From Alphaproteobacteria bacterium (GTDB lineage Bacteria; Pseudomonadota; Alphaproteobacteria; Acetobacterales; Acetobacteraceae), in NCBI GenBank assembly GCA_020850755.1, contig JADZEB010000016.1:62001-126000 (forward strand): a stretch of DNA of 64,000 nt, written 5' to 3'. Below are positions 17,036 to 25,727 of this stretch, one piece after another; position 1 is the first letter of the stretch, and each line of letters begins with the position of its first letter. Below the pieces are notes generated by a model. That model was not told where the DNA came from, did not search any database, and saw only the letters and a program-made list of their open reading frames with translations. Position numbers and translations under genes: made by a program.

Positions 17036-17135
17036 CGCGTGTGTCCTTGCTGCGAAAAGAGGCGTGGTGGGGAGACTACACAAGCTCGATCCGCGCGCCT
17101 ATCGCGGCCGCAGCCGGAAAGAGCATCGTGCCGGC

Positions 17136-17166
17136 TTGCAAGCGCGCCCGTCCGGCGGCATATGAT
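17136..17166 (+). promoter_or_regulatory. sigma70-like promoter for the TPP-riboswitch operon
   Basis: TATGAT at 17161-17166 is a near-consensus -10 box. The best -35 is TTGCAA at 17136-17141, with a long 19-base spacer. The predicted start of transcription, near 17173, falls at the 5' edge of the riboswitch, which supports the call. Confidence 0.45.
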
Positions 17167-17175
17167 GGAGCATGT

Positions 17176-17269
17176 CACTGGGGGGAGCCCGATCGGCGGG
17201 CTGAGAGGTTCCGAGAACCGGAACGACCCCTGGAACCTGATCCGGGTCATGCCGGCGAAGGGATCAGTG
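17176..17269 (+). promoter_or_regulatory. TPP (THI-box) riboswitch
   Basis: The conserved aptamer segments occur in order: GGGGGAGCCC, GGGCTGAGAGG, GACCCCTGGAACCTGATCCGG and GCCGGCGAAGGGA. P1 is formed by CACTG (17176-17180) with CAGTG (17265-17269). The AAGGGA at 17258-17263, inside the conserved 3' core, is also the likely ribosome-binding site of the GTG start at 17274. Binding of thiamine pyrophosphate would therefore block translation directly. No separate terminator hairpin is visible. Confidence 0.95.
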
Positions 17270-17273
17270 CCTC

Positions 17274-18107
17274 GTGTCCGCCACCGCGTCTCTGCCCGCA
17301 TCCGTGCCGAATGCGCGCCGCCCCGAGAACACGGCGCCCGGCATCCTCGTGCGCGTGCCCTCCTTCGATCTCGGCGGCATGGCGGTATTCCGCGACTTGA
17401 CGCTGGATATCCGGGGCGGACGAACGAGCTGCATCCTCGGCCCCTCCGGCGTCGGCAAGACGACACTGCTGCGGCTGATGGCCGGTCACCTCGCAGCGCC
17501 CGGCGGCGCCGGCCTGTCGGTGGCCGCAACCGATGGCGCCCCGCTCTCCGGGCGCATCGCCTGGATGGCGCAGACCGACCTGCTGCTGCCCTGGGCCAGC
17601 GCGCTTGACAATGTCTGCCTCGGCGCGCGGCTGCGCGGCGAGCGGATCAACCGCACCGCACGCGATCGCGCCCGATCGCTGCTTGGCGCCGTGGGCCTGG
17701 CGGGGCGCGAGAGGGACTTGCCGCATCACCTCTCGGGCGGCATGCGCCAGCGCGTCGCACTCGCGCGCACGCTGATGGAGGATCGCCCGGTCGTGCTGAT
17801 GGACGAGCCATTCTCGGCGGTCGATCTGCCGACGCGCATGCGGCTTCAGGAACTTGCCGCCTCGCTGCTGGCTGGACGCACGGTGGTGCTGGTGACGCAC
17901 GACCCCTTGGAGGCGCTCAGGCTCGGCCACGACATCATCGTGCTGGGCGGGGCGCCGGCGCGGGTGGAAGCCGCGCTCTCGCCGACAGGCGGCCCGCCGC
18001 GCGATGTGCGCGACCCCGAGCTGTTGCGCCGGCAGGGCGAGCTGCTCGCGCGGCTTGCCAAGGCGGCCGCCAGCGCCGAGGCGTCGGCAATCACGGTGGC
18101 GCCATGA
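17274..18107 (+). CDS. thiZ: thiamine-precursor ABC transporter, ATP-binding protein
   Basis: 277 aa. Walker A GPSGVGKT is near residue 62, the Q-loop WMAQTDLLLPW is typical of the ThiZ/SsuB/TauB branch, the signature is LSGGMRQR and Walker B VLMDEPFSAVD. The GTG start at 17274 follows the riboswitch by four bases; its Shine-Dalgarno lies in the aptamer. Riboswitch control and the downstream permease and THI5-like receptor point to uptake of hydroxymethylpyrimidine or a thiamine breakdown product. It overlaps the permease gene (ATGA). Confidence 0.9.
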   Translation: MSATASLPASVPNARRPENTAPGILVRVPSFDLGGMAVFRDLTLDIRGGRTSCILGPSGVGKTTLLRLMAGHLAAPGGAGLSVAATDGAPLSGRIAWMAQTDLLLPWASALDNVCLGARLRGERINRTARDRARSLLGAVGLAGRERDLPHHLSGGMRQRVALARTLMEDRPVVLMDEPFSAVDLPTRMRLQELAASLLAGRTVVLVTHDPLEALRLGHDIIVLGGAPARVEAALSPTGGPPRDVRDPELLRRQGELLARLAKAAASAEASAITVAP

Positions 18108-18862
18108 ACCCCGCCCTGCGCGCCCTGATCGTCTTCGGCGGCATCCTGCTGCTGTGGCAGGGCATCGTCATCGCCACCGATGCCCCGCATTTCATCCTGC
18201 CCGCGCCCCTGCGCGTCTTTCGCACGCTCCTGGAAAGCTGGCCGATCATCCAGGGCCACGCGCTCGTCACCGGCGCCGAGATCCTGCTCGGGCTGCTGCT
18301 CGGCACGCTGCTCGGCATGGGCTCGGCCCTGGCGATGACAGCGCTGCCGCCCCTGCGCCGCTGGATGCTGCCACTGCTGGTCATCAGCCAGGCGATGCCG
18401 GTGTTCGCGCTCGCCCCACTGCTCGCGCTGTGGCTCGGCTTCGGGCTGGCGAGCAAGGTGGCGATGGCGACGCTGATCATCTATTTCCCGGTCACCACCG
18501 CCTTCTATGACGGGCTGCGCCGCACCGATCCGGGCTGGCTCGACCTTGCGCGCAGCATGAACGCGCGCCCGTACCTGCTGCTCTGGCGCCTGCGCCTGCC
18601 GGCGGCCCTGCCCGCGCTCGCCTCGGGCCTGCGCGTCGCGGCCGGCGTGGCGCCGATCGGGGCCGTGGTGGGCGAGTGGGTCGGCGCGGCCGAGGGGCTC
18701 GGCTATCTGATGCTGCACGCCAATGGCCGCAGCCAGACCGACCTGATGTTCGCCGCCCTGTTCACGCTCGGCGCGATGGCGGTGGCGCTGTGGTTCGCGC
18801 TTGATGCCGCCCTGCGCCGCCTGATCCCCTGGCAACCAGACACGCTCACCGCCCGGTCATGA
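18104..18862 (+). CDS. thiX: thiamine-precursor ABC transporter, permease
   Basis: 252 aa, about six membrane helices. A BPD_transp_1 EAA-like loop lies near residues 145-165 (LDLARSMNARPYLLLWRLRLPAALPAL). The N-terminal GGILLLWQGIVIATDAPHFILPAPLRVF is the usual opening of this branch (ThiX/SsuC/TauC). Coupled by overlapping ATGA to thiZ and followed closely by the receptor gene, whose possible upstream ATG at 18859 overlaps its stop. Confidence 0.9.
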   Translation: MNPALRALIVFGGILLLWQGIVIATDAPHFILPAPLRVFRTLLESWPIIQGHALVTGAEILLGLLLGTLLGMGSALAMTALPPLRRWMLPLLVISQAMPVFALAPLLALWLGFGLASKVAMATLIIYFPVTTAFYDGLRRTDPGWLDLARSMNARPYLLLWRLRLPAALPALASGLRVAAGVAPIGAVVGEWVGAAEGLGYLMLHANGRSQTDLMFAALFTLGAMAVALWFALDAALRRLIPWQPDTLTARS

Positions 18863-18909
18863 CCGAAGCAGCTGCGCCCCGATCTCGTTCGCACAAGGAG
18901 CACCCTACC

Positions 18910-19923
18910 ATGTCGGCACCCCGCCTTCCCCGCCGCCGCCTGCTGGCCGCTGCCGCGGCCACGACCATGCTCGCCACTGCTTCCAGGCCCGGGCTGGCGC
19001 AAGGCACCCAAGGCACGCCGGCGGGTGCCTCGCCGCCGCGCGAACAACTCACCGTCCTGCTCGACTGGTTCGTGAACCCCGACCACGCGCCGCTGTTCGT
19101 GGCGCTGGAGCGCGGCGATTTCGCGAGGCGCGGGCTCGATGTGCGCCTGGTCGCGCCGGCCGATCCGAACGACCCGCCCAAGCTGGTCGCGGCCGGGCGC
19201 GGCGACGTGGCCGTATCCTACCAGAAGGCGCTGCACTTGCAGATCGACCAGGGTTTGCCCTTGGTGCGCATCGGCACGCTGGTCGCAACGCCGCTCTCCG
19301 CGCTCGTGGTGCTGGCGGACGGGCCCGTGCGCAGCATCGCCGATCTGCGCGGGCGCAGCGTCGGCTTCTCGGTCGCCGGCTTCGAGGAGGTGGTGCTCGG
19401 CACCATGCTGCGCAGCCATGGGCTCAGCCTCTCCGACGTGCGGCTGGTCAACGTGAACTTCGCGCTTTCCACCGCGCTGATGAGCCGGCAGGTCGATGCC
19501 GTGATCGGCGCCTTCCGCAACTTCGAGCTGAACCAGCTCGACATCGAGCGCCGGCCCGGCCGCGCCTTCTTCCCCGAGGAGCATGGCGTACCGATCTATG
19601 ACGAGCTGATCTATGTCGCGCATCGCGACCGGCTGGGGGATGCCAAGCTGCGCCGCTTCATCGATGCAACCGAGGCGGCAACGCACTACATGATCAACAA
19701 CAGCCGTGCCGCCTGGGATCTGTTCATCAAGGGGCGGCGCGAGCTCGACAACGAGCTCAACCGCCGCGCCTGGAACGACACGATCACGCGCTTCTCGCTC
19801 TCGCCCGGCGCGCTCGATCGCGCCCGCTACGAGCGCATGGCCGCCTTCCTGCGCGAGCGCAACATGATCCGCGGCGTGCCGGCGCTGGAAAGCTACGCCG
19901 CCGAGCTGCCGCCCGCGCGCTGA
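18910..19923 (+). CDS. thiY: thiamine-precursor ABC transporter, substrate-binding protein (THI5/NMT1 type)
   Basis: 337 aa. A twin-arginine-like signal (PRRRLLAAAAA) is followed by a mature domain opening LTVLLDWFVNPDHAPLFVALERGDFARRGLDV, the classic ThiY/THI5 pattern for binding formyl-aminopyrimidine or hydroxymethylpyrimidine. ATG 18910 is chosen because AAGGAG lies 10 bases upstream and the signal peptide begins there; an ATG at 18859 would add 17 residues. No thi biosynthesis gene is adjacent, so the locus looks like a salvage system. Confidence 0.9.
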   Translation: MSAPRLPRRRLLAAAAATTMLATASRPGLAQGTQGTPAGASPPREQLTVLLDWFVNPDHAPLFVALERGDFARRGLDVRLVAPADPNDPPKLVAAGRGDVAVSYQKALHLQIDQGLPLVRIGTLVATPLSALVVLADGPVRSIADLRGRSVGFSVAGFEEVVLGTMLRSHGLSLSDVRLVNVNFALSTALMSRQVDAVIGAFRNFELNQLDIERRPGRAFFPEEHGVPIYDELIYVAHRDRLGDAKLRRFIDATEAATHYMINNSRAAWDLFIKGRRELDNELNRRAWNDTITRFSLSPGALDRARYERMAAFLRERNMIRGVPALESYAAELPPAR

Positions 19924-19958
19924 AGGGCTGCGCCAACGCCGCGTGCCCGAGGGCGCGG

Positions 19959-20879
19959 CTACTCGCCGGGGCGGATGTCGGGCGGAACGATCGTCCTGAC
20001 GATCGAGGCGTCGAGCGCCTCGAACTGGTGCAGGCCGATCGTCTCGTACAGTTCCGCGCGCGTCATCATGCGGTCGAGCATGTTGAAGGTGCCGCCATCC
20101 TTGGCGATCGCGGCATAGAGCTCGGACGCGGCCTTGCCCTCGATCCGGAGCGAGGAGACCGGCCAGATGATCATCTTGTAGCCCATCTCCTCGTACTGCT
20201 TCGCCGGCAGATAGGGCGTGCGGCCGAACTCGGTCATGTTGAGCATCAGCGGCGCCTTCACCGCCGCCGAGAAGGCCTTGATGTCCTGCCCGCTGGTCAG
20301 TGCCTCGGGGAAGATCGCATCGGCCCCGGCCTCGAGATAGAGCTTGGCGCGCGCGATCGCGCCATCGAGCCCTTCGCTCGCCAGCGCGTCGGTGCGGGCG
20401 ATGATATAGAGATGCCGCCTCGCCTTGCGCGCGGCGGCGATCTTGGCCGCCATGTCGTGCGGTGTGGCCAGCTTCTTGTCGTTGAGGTGCCCGCACTTCT
20501 TGGGCAGGATCTGGTCCTCGATGTGCACGGCCGCGGCGCCCGCATCCTCGAAGGCGCGGACCATGTTCATCACGTTCAGCGCCTCGCCATAGCCGGTATC
20601 CCCATCGACCAGGAGCGGCAGGCCGGTGGCGCGGCTGATGGTGCGCACGAAGAAGCACATCTCCTCGATCGTGATCACGCCGAGATCGGGCAGCCCCATG
20701 CTGGCGGTGATCGCGCCACCCGAGAGATAGAGCGCGGGGAACCCCGCGCGCTTAGCGATCAGGCCGCAGAGCGCATTGTGCGCACCGGGCATCTGCAGGA
20801 TGCCGGGCTGCTCCAGGAGCTTGCGGAAGCGGATCCCCGCGGGCTCGGTCGGCAGGTCGTCAGCGAGGAGGAAGGTCAT
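19959..20879 (-). CDS. prpB: isocitrate lyase/PEP mutase family enzyme, methylisocitrate-lyase-like
   Basis: 306 aa. The fold markers YLSGG (51-55), VDGDTGYG (91-98, Mg-binding Asp) and PKKCGH (126-131, catalytic Cys129) match 2-methylisocitrate lyase, which splits methylisocitrate to succinate and pyruvate. Other members with the same motif act on related 2-hydroxy acids (oxaloacetate, dimethylmalate), and no prpC or regulator is beside it, so the exact substrate is tentative. An AGAGGC ribosome-binding site precedes the start at 20879; an antiporter gene lies just downstream. Confidence 0.82.
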   Translation of the reverse strand: MTFLLADDLPTEPAGIRFRKLLEQPGILQMPGAHNALCGLIAKRAGFPALYLSGGAITASMGLPDLGVITIEEMCFFVRTISRATGLPLLVDGDTGYGEALNVMNMVRAFEDAGAAAVHIEDQILPKKCGHLNDKKLATPHDMAAKIAAARKARRHLYIIARTDALASEGLDGAIARAKLYLEAGADAIFPEALTSGQDIKAFSAAVKAPLMLNMTEFGRTPYLPAKQYEEMGYKMIIWPVSSLRIEGKAASELYAAIAKDGGTFNMLDRMMTRAELYETIGLHQFEALDASIVRTIVPPDIRPGE

Positions 20880-20931
20880 GGCATTGCCTCTTGCGATACG
20901 GGGGTTCTGAAACGAAGGGCCGGGTGCGCGA

Positions 20932-22383
20932 CTAGCGGAAGAAGATCGGGGTCATCAGCGCGAACAGGGGCACGAGGAAAACCAGCGCCCAGCCGCAATA
21001 GCCGAAGAAGCTTGGCATCTTCACGCCCTGTTCCTCGACGATCGCGCGCACCATCAAGTTCGGCGCATTGCCGATATAGCTGTTGGCGCCCATGAACACG
21101 GCGCCGGCCGAGATCGCGGTCAGGGTGGCGTTGAGCGGCCCCATGAGTTGCTGCGGGTCGCCTCCGGCGAGATTGAAGAAGACGAGATAGGTGGGCGCAT
21201 TGTCGAGGAAGCTCGACAAGACGCCTGTCAGCCAGAAATACATCGCCGGCACGGGCGCGCCGTCGGCGCTGGAGGTGAGCGCCACGAGGGCCGCCGCCGC
21301 GCCTTCTCGTCCGGCGCGCAGGATCGCCAGCACCGGGATCATGGCGACGAAAATGCCGGCGAAAAGCTGCGCCACCTCCTCCATCGCGCCCCAGCCGAAG
21401 CCGTTCGCCTCGCGCACGGGCTGGGGGGTCAGGCGCATCGAGAGCCAGGTGATGACCAGCAGGACACCGCAGGCGAGGATGACATCGAGCCCCACCGCGA
21501 CACCGAGGATCTTGATCTCGCCCGCGTCCCAGGCGCCCTGCACCAGCACCACCGCCACAACCGCGGCCAGCAGCGGGATGTTGACCAGGCCATCGAGCGA
21601 CAGGGGCTCGCGCTCCCCTGCCGGCGGCTCGCCGACTTCGCGGCGCAGCATGATGGTGTCGAACACGAAATAGACCGCGAGCAGGATGACCGACATGAAC
21701 ACCGTCTTCACGATCAGGTTTTGCAACGGCCAGAAGAAATCCACGCCCTTGAGGAAGCCCATATAGAGCGGTGGATCGCCGAGCGGCGTCAGCGCACCGC
21801 CGATGTTCGAGACCAGGAAGATGAAGAAAACGAAGGTGTGCGTCTTGCGCTTGCGCCACGCATTGGCGCGGATCACCGGGCGGATCAGCAGCATGGAGGC
21901 GCCGGTCGTGCCCATCCAGCCCGCGATCGCCGTGCCGATGGCCAGCAGCGCCGTGTTGGTGGCGGGGTTGCCCACCAGCGAGCCGCGCAACAGCACGCCC
22001 CCGCCCACGGTGTAGAGGGCGAGCAGCAGCACGATGAACGGGACATAGTCCGCCAGGATGATGTGCAGGAATTCGTAGAAGGCCGGCCCGATCCCGTAGG
22101 CCATCGCGAAGGGCAGGATGAAGGCCGCGCCCCAGGCGAAGCTGACCTTGCCGAAATTGTGGTGCCAGAAGCTGGGTACCAGGATCGGCATTACCGCGAT
22201 CGAGAGCAGAAGGCCGATGAAGGGCACCGTCCAGACCAGACCCATGGTGCGCGGATCGAAGCTCGCCTCGGCCGCCTGCGCGGGCGCGGCGGCGAGAATC
22301 AGGCCAAGCCCCGCGACCAGCGCGAGGCCGAGGCTCGTGCGGGGGCGGCAAGCGCGCCCCCAACTCCAGCGCGGGCAAGGCAT
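20932..22383 (-). CDS. NhaD-like sodium:proton antiporter (ion transporter superfamily)
   Basis: 483 aa with an apparent cleavable signal (to about residue 38, ending APAQA) and about 11-12 membrane helices. Conserved features include [81 protein letters not shown] and a C-terminal [17 protein letters not shown], which match NhaD/CitM-type carriers. Na+/H+ exchange is the family default; an anion or organic-acid role cannot be excluded. The ATG at 22383 is preferred because it gives a signal peptide; the frame is open to 22446. It is the gene upstream of the PrpB-type lyase. Confidence 0.8.
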   Translation of the reverse strand: MPCPRWSWGRACRPRTSLGLALVAGLGLILAAAPAQAAEASFDPRTMGLVWTVPFIGLLLSIAVMPILVPSFWHHNFGKVSFAWGAAFILPFAMAYGIGPAFYEFLHIILADYVPFIVLLLALYTVGGGVLLRGSLVGNPATNTALLAIGTAIAGWMGTTGASMLLIRPVIRANAWRKRKTHTFVFFIFLVSNIGGALTPLGDPPLYMGFLKGVDFFWPLQNLIVKTVFMSVILLAVYFVFDTIMLRREVGEPPAGEREPLSLDGLVNIPLLAAVVAVVLVQGAWDAGEIKILGVAVGLDVILACGVLLVITWLSMRLTPQPVREANGFGWGAMEEVAQLFAGIFVAMIPVLAILRAGREGAAAALVALTSSADGAPVPAMYFWLTGVLSSFLDNAPTYLVFFNLAGGDPQQLMGPLNATLTAISAGAVFMGANSYIGNAPNLMVRAIVEEQGVKMPSFFGYCGWALVFLVPLFALMTPIFFR

Positions 22384-22661
22384 CGGTATCGGGTGCTCCC
22401 CTCGAGACGTGGTCCCCTTGGCGCCGCGGCAGGAAGGAGGCGGCACGAACCCCGGTCCCTTGCCCGAGGCGCGCGGACATTAGCGGAACCCCGCACCATG
22501 CGAAAACCCGTTTCGTCGCGGCCGCTTGCGCCGGCGGGCCTTGCATCGGGCGCGACGGCGGCCACATCCAACCGGCCTTGCGGCGCCCGCGAGCCCAGGG
22601 CTATGGTCCGCCGCACGCCGCGGCGCCCCCCGTTCCTGGCACGGCGGCAAAGGAGCAAAAA

Positions 22662-23288
22662 ATGGACATGACCGGCGAGCGGCGCATCCCGGCGCCGCGG
22701 CAGAAGGTTTGGGACGCTCTCAACGATCCGGAGGTGCTGAAGGCGTCCATCCCCGGCTGCCAGACAATCGAGCGGCAGTCGCCGACGGAGCTCACGGCCA
22801 CGGTCGGGCTCAAGCTTGGGCCGATGCAGGTGCGCTTCAACGGCAAGGTCACATTGTCCGAAATCGACCCGCCCAACGGCTACACCATCTCGGGCGAGGG
22901 CCAGGGCGGTGTCGCCGGCTTCGCCAAGGGCGGAGCCAAGGTGGCGCTCGCCGATGCCGAGGATGGCGGCACGCTGATGCGCTATTCCGTCAGTGCCCAG
23001 GTGGGCGGCAAGATGGCACAGCTTGGCGCCCGGCTGATCGACAGCACCGCGAAGAGCATGGCCGACCAGTTCTTCGAGCGTTTCGCCGCGCAGGTCGCGC
23101 CCCCCGCACCAGCACCTGCCGCCGTGGCGGCCGCCCCGGAGGCGGCAGCGCCGCCCCCGGCTCCCGCTCCTGCCCCTGCGCCGGTCCCTGCCCCTGCTCC
23201 GTCGGGCGGTGTTCCCACAGCGGTTTGGGTGATCGGCGTCATCATCCTGGTGCTGGCCGCGCTGTATCTGGGCGGCGTGCTCAACTAG
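22662..23288 (+). CDS. coxG: CoxG-like SRPBCC protein with C-terminal membrane anchor
   Basis: 208 aa. Residues 1-145 are an SRPBCC/CoxG domain ([60 protein letters not shown]). A Pro/Ala linker covers about 148-180, and a single C-terminal helix ([20 protein letters not shown]) anchors it. In Oligotropha CoxG helps recruit CO dehydrogenase to the membrane. AAGGAGC precedes the ATG by six bases. It heads the CO-dehydrogenase-like cluster. Confidence 0.9.
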   Translation: MDMTGERRIPAPRQKVWDALNDPEVLKASIPGCQTIERQSPTELTATVGLKLGPMQVRFNGKVTLSEIDPPNGYTISGEGQGGVAGFAKGGAKVALADAEDGGTLMRYSVSAQVGGKMAQLGARLIDSTAKSMADQFFERFAAQVAPPAPAPAAVAAAPEAAAPPPAPAPAPAPVPAPAPSGGVPTAVWVIGVIILVLAALYLGGVLN

Positions 23289-23353
23289 AAGGCCCGGATG
23301 CGACCGAAAGGCCCGGGCGCGCGGCCAGAGCCATGGCGCGACTGCGAAATCAC

Positions 23354-23381
23354 TTGAGCATGGGCTCCGGGCCGGTAGGAT
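23354..23381 (+). promoter_or_regulatory. possible internal promoter before coxS
   Basis: TTGAGC at 23354-23359 and TAGGAT at 23376-23381 are separated by 16 bases. The 29 bases to the ATG at 23410 include GGAGGACG. The 121-base gap after coxG is longer than most in the cluster, which leaves room for a separate start. Confidence 0.3.
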
Positions 23382-23409
23382 GGTCCGATCCCGCACGGAG
23401 GACGTTCCG

Positions 23410-23889
23410 ATGAAGATGCCCGTCTCGATGACCGTCAATGGCCAGAAGGTCAGCGGCGAGGTGGAGCCGCGCACGCTGCTCGTCACCTTCCTGCGCGAAA
23501 ATCTGCGCCTGACCGGCACCCATGTCGGCTGCGATACCAGCCAGTGCGGCGCCTGCGTGGTGCATGTCGATGGCAGTTCGGTGAAGTCCTGCACATTGCT
23601 GGCAGTGCAGGCCGAGGGCAGCAACGTCACCACGATCGAGGGCCTGGCCGAGGGCGACAAGCTGCACCCGATGCAGGAAGCCTTCCGCGAGCATCACGCC
23701 CTGCAATGCGGCTTCTGCACGCCCGGCATGGTGATGAGCGCGATCGATCTGGTGAAGACCCACCCGCAGGGCCTCTCCGAGCAGGAGATCCGCGAAGGGC
23801 TCGAGGGCAATCTCTGCCGCTGCACGGGCTACCACAACATCGTCAAGGCCATCGCCGCCGCCGCCAAGGTGATGAACGCCAAGGCCTGA
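23410..23889 (+). CDS. coxS: CO-dehydrogenase-type 2Fe-2S small subunit
   Basis: 159 aa, complete. The plant-type [2Fe-2S] cluster ligands are Cys41, Cys46, Cys49 and Cys61; the second cluster uses Cys100, Cys103, Cys136 and Cys138 (CGFCTPGM and LCRCTGY). In the xanthine-oxidase family this subunit passes electrons from the molybdenum centre to FAD. Starting at 23410 places GGAGG about nine bases upstream. The gene expected beside it, for the large molybdenum subunit, is absent: coxM follows after 31 bases. Confidence 0.95.
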   Translation: MKMPVSMTVNGQKVSGEVEPRTLLVTFLRENLRLTGTHVGCDTSQCGACVVHVDGSSVKSCTLLAVQAEGSNVTTIEGLAEGDKLHPMQEAFREHHALQCGFCTPGMVMSAIDLVKTHPQGLSEQEIREGLEGNLCRCTGYHNIVKAIAAAAKVMNAKA

Positions 23890-23920
23890 GAGACGGGACC
23901 GGACGCCAAGGAGACGGACC

Positions 23921-24718
23921 ATGTACGAGTTCGCCTATCACCGCCCCGCCTCGCTCGCCGAGGCCAAGACCAAGCATGGCGGCGATGATGATCGCCGCTA
24001 CCTCGCCGGCGGCATGACCCTTCTGCCCACTCTCAAGCACCGTCTGGCGCGCCCGACCGACCTCGTCGATCTCGCCCGGATCGGTGAACTGGCCGGCATC
24101 TCGGTTGCCGGCAACACGGTCAGCATCGGGGCGATGACGAAGCACGCCGCCGTTGCCGCCTCGGCCGAGGTGGCGAAGGCCATCCCGGCCCTTGCCCATC
24201 TCGCCTCGCTGATCGGCGACCGGCAGGTGCGCAACCGCGGCACCATCGGCGGCAGTGTCGCCAACAATGATCCGGCGGCCGACTATCCGGCGGCGCTGCT
24301 CGGCCTCGGCGCCACCGTGCATACAGACAAGCGCTCCATCGCCGCCGACGATTTCTTCCAGGGCATGTTCGCGACCGCGCTAGAGCCGGGCGAACTGATC
24401 ACCAAGATCAGCTTCCCCGTGCCGCAGAAGGCCGCCTACCAGAAGTTCCCGAACCCCGCCTCGCGCTACGCCATGGTCGGCGTATTCGTGGCCGTCACCG
24501 GCGGCGGCCCGCGCGTGGCCGTCACCGGCGCGGGCGCCAACGGCGTGTTCCGCGTCACGGCCATGGAGGAGGCGCTGAAGGGTGGCTGGTCGGCCGATCG
24601 GCTCAAGGGCATCGCGGTGCCGGCCGACGGGTTGAACAGCGACATCCACGCCTCGGCCGAGTATCGCGCCCACCTGATCGGCGTCATGGCGCGCCGCGCG
24701 GTGGCCGCGGCCGGCTGA
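23921..24718 (+). CDS. coxM: CO-dehydrogenase-type FAD-binding medium subunit
   Basis: 265 aa, usual length. FAD-contact motifs AGGMTLLP (29-36) and [19 protein letters not shown] (TIGGS 108-112) are intact, followed by the CO_deh_flav_C domain ([18 protein letters not shown]). Strong AAGGAGACGGACC site. Its TGA overlaps the ATG of the MoxR-type ATPase gene. Like coxS, it is undamaged but lacks a nearby large subunit. Confidence 0.94.
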   Translation: MYEFAYHRPASLAEAKTKHGGDDDRRYLAGGMTLLPTLKHRLARPTDLVDLARIGELAGISVAGNTVSIGAMTKHAAVAASAEVAKAIPALAHLASLIGDRQVRNRGTIGGSVANNDPAADYPAALLGLGATVHTDKRSIAADDFFQGMFATALEPGELITKISFPVPQKAAYQKFPNPASRYAMVGVFVAVTGGGPRVAVTGAGANGVFRVTAMEEALKGGWSADRLKGIAVPADGLNSDIHASAEYRAHLIGVMARRAVAAAG

Positions 24719-25722
24719 TGGTCGCAGGTCCGATCGCCGCCGCTGCCTCAGCCGCCGCGTCCCTGGCCAAGAAACCGGCGAGCCAGGCGGATCGCCCGCC
24801 CGGCACCGCTTCGCTGCCCGCCTCGGTCGAGGAAACGGCCGCCCTGCTGGCGCGCGGCGACTATGTCGCCGACCGCAGCCTCGCCACCGCCGTGTTCCTG
24901 GCGCTGGCGATGAACCGCCCGCTTTTCCTGGAGGGCGAGGCCGGCGTCGGCAAGACCGAGATCGCCAAGGTCCTGTCCGCGACGCTCGGGCGGCGGCTGG
25001 TACGGCTGCAATGCTATGACGGGCTCGACCTCGCCGCCGCCGTCTATGAATGGAACTATGCCCGCCAGCTCCTGGAAATACGTCTGGCCGAGGCGGCCGG
25101 TACCCGCGACCGCGAGGCGATCTCGCGCGACGTGTTCTCGCGCCGCTTCCTGATCGAGCGCCCGCTGTTGCAGGCGATCTCGCCCGAGGGTGGGCCGGCA
25201 GTGCTGCTGATCGACGAGCTGGACCGCGCCGACGAACCGTTCGAGGCGTTCCTTCTGGAGCTGCTCGCCGATTTCCAGGTGACGATCCCCGAGCTTGGCA
25301 CGATCCGGGCCGAGACGCCGCCCGTGGTGATCATCACCTCGAACCGCACGCGCGAGATCCACGACGCGCTGAAGCGCCGCTGCCTCTATCACTGGGTCGA
25401 CTACCCGGATGCGGGGCGGGAGCGGGCGATCCTGCGCCTGAAGGCGCCGGGCGCCGCCGAGGCCCTGTCTGCGCAAGTGGTGGCCTTCGTGCAGCGCCTG
25501 CGCCAGATGGAGCTGTTCAAGCAGCCGGGCATCGCCGAGACGATCGACTGGGTGACCGCGCTCACCCGCCTTGATGCCACCGAACTCACGCCCGAGGCGG
25601 TGGACGAGACGCTCGGCGTGATCCTGAAATACCAGGACGACATCGCCAAGCTGCGCGGGGCCACGGCCGCCTCGGTACTGGCCGAGGCCAAGGCGCACCC
25701 CGCGCCGCCACCGGCGGGCTAG
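24718..25722 (+). CDS. coxD: CoxD-like MoxR AAA+ ATPase
   Basis: 334 aa. Walker A GEAGVGKT (73-80), Walker B VLLIDELDRAD (about 162-172), and sensor-1 VVIITSNRTRE are complete. CoxD in Oligotropha is the AAA+ chaperone that helps build the [CuSMoO2] active site of CO dehydrogenase. The Ala-rich N-terminus of about 35 residues is probably disordered. Start overlaps the coxM stop (TGATG). Confidence 0.93.
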   Translation: MVAGPIAAAASAAASLAKKPASQADRPPGTASLPASVEETAALLARGDYVADRSLATAVFLALAMNRPLFLEGEAGVGKTEIAKVLSATLGRRLVRLQCYDGLDLAAAVYEWNYARQLLEIRLAEAAGTRDREAISRDVFSRRFLIERPLLQAISPEGGPAVLLIDELDRADEPFEAFLLELLADFQVTIPELGTIRAETPPVVIITSNRTREIHDALKRRCLYHWVDYPDAGRERAILRLKAPGAAEALSAQVVAFVQRLRQMELFKQPGIAETIDWVTALTRLDATELTPEAVDETLGVILKYQDDIAKLRGATAASVLAEAKAHPAPPPAG

Positions 25723-25727
25723 CGCGC

